A DNA stretch of 64,000 nucleotides from Lonicera japonica (Eukaryota > Streptophyta > Magnoliopsida > Dipsacales > Caprifoliaceae). The DNA lies in contig CM038470.1 in the NCBI GenBank assembly GCA_021464415.1, positions 26,809,601 to 26,873,600 of the forward strand. Reading direction: 5' to 3'. Position 1 is the stretch's first letter. Each line of letters starts with the position of its first letter. Below are positions 59,349-64,000 of the stretch, in pieces. The notes below the pieces were generated by a model. It saw only the letters and a list, made by a program, of their open reading frames with translations, did no database searches and had not been told where the DNA came from. The position numbers and the translations under genes were made by a program.

Positions 59349-60353
59349 AGAGTAACTTAAGTTTCAATTGAGTCCTTAAACTTAATTTTGAGTTAATTAA
59401 GTCATTAAACTATCTAATTTGAACACTATAAGTCCTTCGATCAAAATTAGCCGTTAAACATTAATGAAATTGATCATCAACTATTTCAGTCAAGGATATA
59501 TTTGTCTATTGACTAAAATAAACCTTTTTCCCTTCCAATTCTAGTCTAATTGTGACGCCAAATATACAAGCGTATAAAAATAATCCACTTTCCATTCAAT
59601 TCTTGTCCAATTGAGGCGCCAAAAATTAAAGAGAGGTTTAAGCCTCTTATTTTTTACTACAAATAACAAAGAGCACTCAATATTTCGAAATCAATTATGT
59701 AATCTAGATTTTGATCAGTAAATTTGTATTGTTTAGTTATATTGTAATTATGGTTCATCAATAATTTGTATTGTTTAGTTATAATTTTACACCGTAAATT
59801 TGCAGAACAAAAAATATGTCAAAATCTACACTTAATGGACACCAATTATACAAAAAATTGAACACCATATATTGCACTTAATGGACATCAATTAAACTAA
59901 AGTTTGAGCACCATATTTTGAACTTAATGGACAGCAACTAGACTCAAATTTACAAACATCACAAAACATTCAAACTTCAATTCCTAAACTTATCTAATGC
60001 TTCTAAAGGCCACTTTGGGTTTTGACTTGACACATGGAAAGTACCTATTTGCTAACTAAGTGAGTTGATATTGCTATTCTTAAATATTGGCTTGCAATTA
60101 TCATGCATATTTAGAAGTTAGGATTTTTACTAGTAATTGGTTTAAGGAGGAGGGGAAGTGGAATATATTATTGGGTAGACCAAAATACTCCCAATTAAAG
60201 TGCAATCTGTTAGTGTTTGATGGCTAATTTTGACGGAAGTATTTATGGTGTTCAAATTGGATAGTTTAATGGCTTAATTGACTTAAAATTGAGTTTAAGG
60301 ACTCAATTGAAACTTAGTGTATAGTTCAAGGGCCTTTGGTATCATTTACTCTT
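59349..60353. mobile_element. 1-kb element with inverted repeats of about 110 bp (MULE-like)
   Basis: The left arm (AAGTTTCAATTGAGTCCTTA onward, to about 59465) matches the reverse complement of the right arm (about 60205-60316) over some 110 bp with scattered mismatches. Both outer ends read AGAGTAA, but the right arm has about 30 extra bases (ATGATACC to ACTATACAC) that the left lacks. The core is AT-rich with no transposase. Flanks are TATATA-rich, so a target duplication cannot be proved. Confidence 0.7.
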
Positions 60354-62505
60354 ATATATACGTATGTGTACGTAAGTGTATGTGTTTTTTTTTTCTTAAA
60401 GAGAGAAATAAATGGTTATTTTATGTGTGTGTTGTTTGTATATGAAATATATATGTGGGCATGTTTTAAACACAAAATAGTAATAAAGCACCAAATTGAA
60501 CATATATGATACGTCGCACAAATACCCCCAAATTTAATCGCGATTATGATTAATTGTATAGAAAAAAAGAGAGTAATCTATATACAGAATCATTCCACTA
60601 ACATAAATTAAATCCAAATTCATGCACTTCAAGAGAGAAAAAAAAACCCTTGATTTTTAACTTGGTTAGCTTTAGGAATGATAGTGCATTTCATATACAT
60701 CCGTGTCTTTGTAGATATATATATATATATATATAGAGGAGTTTATTTTTGGTATAGATCAATCGCCATACGGACTGATCCTTTTTACAACGGTTTTCTG
60801 TCATTAAAACATTGAGGAGTGTTTTTTACGACGCAAAATCGTTATAAAAAGAACTAGTTCATATGAACTGATCCGCACTTGAAAATTTCCATATATGTAT
60901 AATACATGTGTGCGCTTTTTGTGTACATGTATATACTTATTTTGGGGCACCATATACCTTTTTATTGATATTTCATGCCACCATTTAATTATGGGAAAAA
61001 TGCAAACCTAATTTAAAAATAAAAACCTATTTCGTGTTGCCATGAGTTAATATTGTAGTGCCCTTAACATCATAGTATACAGATATAAATTATAAAATTT
61101 GAATTTGTGAGTTGTGGTAGTTATTATCGTATAATACGCAATATGTATCTTACGATATGTAAGGTATATGTTACTTAAACATATGAGAGTAAATCCATAT
61201 GTATCGTGATCTGTATTGCAATTTTAGGTGCTTCGTTATATATCGCACAAAACGGAGTGTTTATCATACAAGAGTGTATCTTACCATAAATGTTTTTGCA
61301 CTATTTTATTCCAAAGTTCTCAACTGATATACTTTAGGAAAGTGCGACTAAATAGTGAAGTCACTAAGATCGGCGATGTACTCATTGTCTTGTCTCAATC
61401 TATGGTCAACAATTCTACGATTAACTCTCTCCCAAGATTCCTTTTTGGAGATTTTTTTCTCAACAGAGATACATGTTGGTGTCTCTATCTCCTCTCATTT
61501 ACCAGCAGTAACGTAGACAAACTGATGTCTTGTTTGTTTGTCAGTACTTTTATTTTATTTAATAATTTTATTATATATATATATTTTTTGTTCTATTGTA
61601 ATTTCTGTAATTCACGGTAAATCACGACATCCTTTGCATATTTTTATATGAAATTCTTTAACTGTATAATATAAATATTTTATATTTTGATAACAAAACA
61701 ATAATATTTTATTTATCAATAATTACGTACGTAAAAAAATAAAATTATATATATATATCTTAAATCATAGTGTATCTTATGATACATTACGACAAATGAT
61801 GTGCAATGCTTAATTTTTGAAAAACGATACGGTTACGATACACCGATAATAATTATCTTGGTGAGCAGTGTTGAACTAAGCTACCAATTCACTGTCGATC
61901 AAAGTTTTGCATTAATGAGATTACTACATATGATTAATGGGTTATGAGCACGCTCATATTTAGTTGAAACATTTACAAAACAGTTTGGATAATGGGATAT
62001 AGCGAACACATTAATGGACTGAATGGATCAAATGAGGATCTATCAAAATCAAACACCTGTGGGTTGGCTTTAATCGTCCACTTAGGTCTTAGGTTTCCAT
62101 AAAAGGAATGTGAAAAATACTAGAAGGAATAAGGATTTGAACTAAAACTTTATTATTATTATTATCAGAAATAAATAATTTTATTAATATAAAAAGCAAG
62201 GATGCAAAGATGGTGGACCCGAAGTCCGCCAACAAACCGAGCGGTAAAATAACAAAAATTGAAAACAGAAATTAATTACATAAAAAACACATCCATACTG
62301 CTCTAATTGGAAACAGAAATTATTATTATTATTATTATTATTATCATCACCACCACCAAACAAAGTTTCACAATCCTATTATTTGATTCATCTATGCTAA
62401 GAGCACAAACTTACTAATCTAAAAAAAGAAAAGCAGCAGCACAACTAGGAAATAATAATAATACTAAGTAGTTCATTTGCTATATAGCCTATAGCTACGT
62501 CAGCT
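60354..62505. other. Intergenic, with microsatellites and a LINE-like scrap
   Basis: AT runs lie at 60716-60736 and near 61569 and 61747. The 130-codon open stretch at 61228-61620 is hydrophobic and unrecognised. 62165-62245 (CAGAAATAAATAATTTTATT ... GGTGGACCCGAAGTCCGCC) resembles a LINE 3' end on the minus strand. An ATT run fills 62320-62343. Confidence 0.4.
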
Positions 62506-64000
62506 TCAAGTAAGCTGAACCGCTGTGTCATAAGTGGCCCCTGCCTTCCATTCACTAGAGATCACGCTCTTAAGCAGGATCCACTTCACCCCGGCACTGC
62601 CGCTCACTTGGAACCTCAGGTCCAGTGCTCCACTGGGTGGGTTAGGCATGTCCCATACAGCCCCGTAAGCCTTGCGCATGCCCCTCCATTGCTTACAGTC
62701 CTCCTGCGTTGGCAAGAAAACAAGGTTTGTTCGATTAGTAGGTGGTAAATGTAGTAAAAAACAATTTGGGGCCGTTTGTCCTTTTAGCATCTGAATGTTG
62801 ATTATCCAAAACAGTACGTGTACTCCCCTCCGTCTTAAATAAGAGTCCATGTTTGACTTTTGAGACATCCCTCGAAGGAATAGTGGACTGTTAATTTAGG
62901 ATCAAAGGAGTAGTAAGCGAAAAATAGTTATAATCCCCGTCCTTGTTGAAAACTAGTCAATTTTGTACAAACTTTGGTAAGTAAATCTGTTCATAGGACT
63001 AATATATACCTGCCACACTTCGACTGCTATGATATCATTTACGCCAGCTTGGTACAAGGGTACTAGCGCAAGGTACACGGGGTATTTGCTGTGCTCGTGG
63101 ACTTTAAAGACGAGATTATAGGCTGGGTATTGGCAAGGAATTCTTTTGTATTCTACGTTGACGACACCACGCGCAAATAGCTGTTCAGCCGTGTATGGAG
63201 ACGCTAGCTTAGCGTAGGCACGTACGCTTAGAATGAAGTCTGTGTTGTCTCCTTCACCGTAGTCGGTCACCACTACCTTCACCCCTTCATCACTGCATAG
63301 CGGTTCTTTGCACCTCACCTGAAATTATCACCTCATCAATACATATATATAAGGGATATTGTTTTTGAATTTTGAAAATGTATAGATAGGTTATAAAAGA
63401 TTGGAGGGTTGAGATAAATGGATGAATATATTTGGGATAAACGATTGGAGTACCTAGACGAAAATGCCTTTTTAGGAGTCGAGATGAGAGATTTATTAAG
63501 GATAAGTCAGACAGGTAGTGCCTTTGGCACATGTTACAGATACCACTGGCATATATTATATTATTCAAGAAGAAATTCATCTTGGTCTAAGTTGTTTGTT
63601 TTGGTTCCGTTATATCACGTGGTTGGTTCGGTATTTTCGAATTTTATGGAACCGATTAGTTCGGTTTGGTTTTGGTTGAATAGTAAACAGCACCAGGCGG
63701 AGACATTTACTTCACTTTCATTACTTATTACCTTCAAATAGGAATGTAACTCAAGTGTCTTGGACCTCTTTGGTTTGAAGCGATATGTATAGTTTTCATC
63801 TAGGTGAAAAGTAAGTAGTAAAAATAATTTTCACCTATCCAACATTGAATTTTGTTCCCTTTTTCCCCCTCTTTTTTGAAATTGTATAATTTTGTACGTT
63901 AAAAGATTTTTACCTGATAGCAAGCCCCACAGCCAGTTCCATTCCTGTAAAGCCTAGAGACTCCACTCACTTGACCACCATTAACAGTTCTTCCATATTC
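62506..64000 (-). CDS. EXLB1: Expansin-like B protein, 3' part (5' end beyond the window)
   Basis: Minus-strand exons: from beyond 64000 to 63914, 63318-63010, and 62703-62506, all phase 0 with GT-AG introns; 197 residues are visible. The first exon ends NGTGCGACYQ, the second starts VRCKEPLC and holds VVVTDYGEGDNTDFILS and GVVNVEYKRIPC, typical of the expansin six-stranded double-psi barrel (domain 1). The hinge and domain 2 (CBM63-like) follow: YNLVFKVHEHS, VNDIIAVEVWQ, EDCKQWRGMR, and the C-terminus WKAGATYDTAVQLT. The match is closest to plant expansin-like B proteins, secreted cell-wall proteins whose biochemical activity is not established. Signal peptide and first exon(s) are outside the window. 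The second visible intron contains a Stowaway MITE. Confidence 0.9.
62823..62910. mobile_element. 88-bp Stowaway MITE in the EXLB intron
   Basis: CTCCCCTCCGTCTTAAATAA at the left and AGGATCAAAGGAG at the right are inverted repeats, and AGTCCA/TGGACT lies inside. TA flanks both sides (62821-62822 and 62911-62912). Confidence 0.7.
63319..63913 (-). other. EXLB intron between the barrel exons
   Basis: 595 bp, bounded by a GT donor (63913) and AG acceptor (63319). Open stretches on either strand here have no recognisable domain. A TTCGGTTTGGTTTTGGTT-type run lies near 63660. Confidence 0.6.

Noticed and set aside
61228..61620. 130-codon hydrophobic open frame
   Set aside because: AT-rich, Phe/Ile/Leu-heavy translation typical of noncoding DNA, no known family.

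Overview
The window is nuclear DNA of a flowering plant, most likely a eudicot. It is AT-rich, its genes carry GT-AG introns, and its proteins belong to plant families: Bax inhibitor-1, a plant GATA factor with a DEUBAD-type region, a SUVH histone methyltransferase and an expansin-like B. Many small DNA transposons are present, with a Ty3/Gypsy element and a fossil plant pararetrovirus. I could not assign a species.

Layout. 1-550 holds the probable last exon of a gene that starts before the window. 2676-6602 is a complete six-exon BI-1 gene (+), with at least three transposon insertions in its introns. 6.6-15 kb is AT-rich intergenic DNA with MITEs, including a tandem duplication in which one copy later took a MITE. 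15,089-20,913 is a complete, young Ty3/Gypsy chromovirus-like element (-): its two 582-bp LTRs differ at one base and its 1491-codon gag-pol is open. Directly beside it, about 21,070-27,345 is an endogenous Caulimoviridae element (-). It has a primer-binding site, a TATA box, an as-1-like promoter motif, a leader full of 22-bp palindromes, and a coat/protease/RT/RNase H reading frame interrupted only by three stop codons. No movement-protein region is seen. 27.3-38.4 kb is intergenic, with a possible gene relic, a SINE with clear target duplications, an LTR-like relic, a hAT element, a Stowaway MITE and a minisatellite of alternating orientation.

38,465-44,325 is an eight-exon GATA26/27-like gene (+) with a 9-bp-TSD MITE in intron 2. 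45,818-47,269 is an intronless gene (-) of unknown function with seven 16-residue repeats. 47.6-54.5 kb is repeat-rich intergenic DNA. 55,644-58,226 is an intronless SUVH5/6-type coding sequence (+) whose 5'UTR intron contains a tandem array of about four 173-bp units. Downstream are a hAT-like element and a 1-kb element with long inverted repeats. The last 1.5 kb holds the 3' part of an expansin-like B gene (-), cut by the window end.

The host genes show no common pathway: cell-death control at the ER, two chromatin or transcription regulators, one unknown and one wall protein. The most distinctive locus is the 15-27.3 kb block, where a young LTR retrotransposon lies about 160 bp from the decayed pararetrovirus. 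The virus fossil has an unusual leader and signs of rearrangement.
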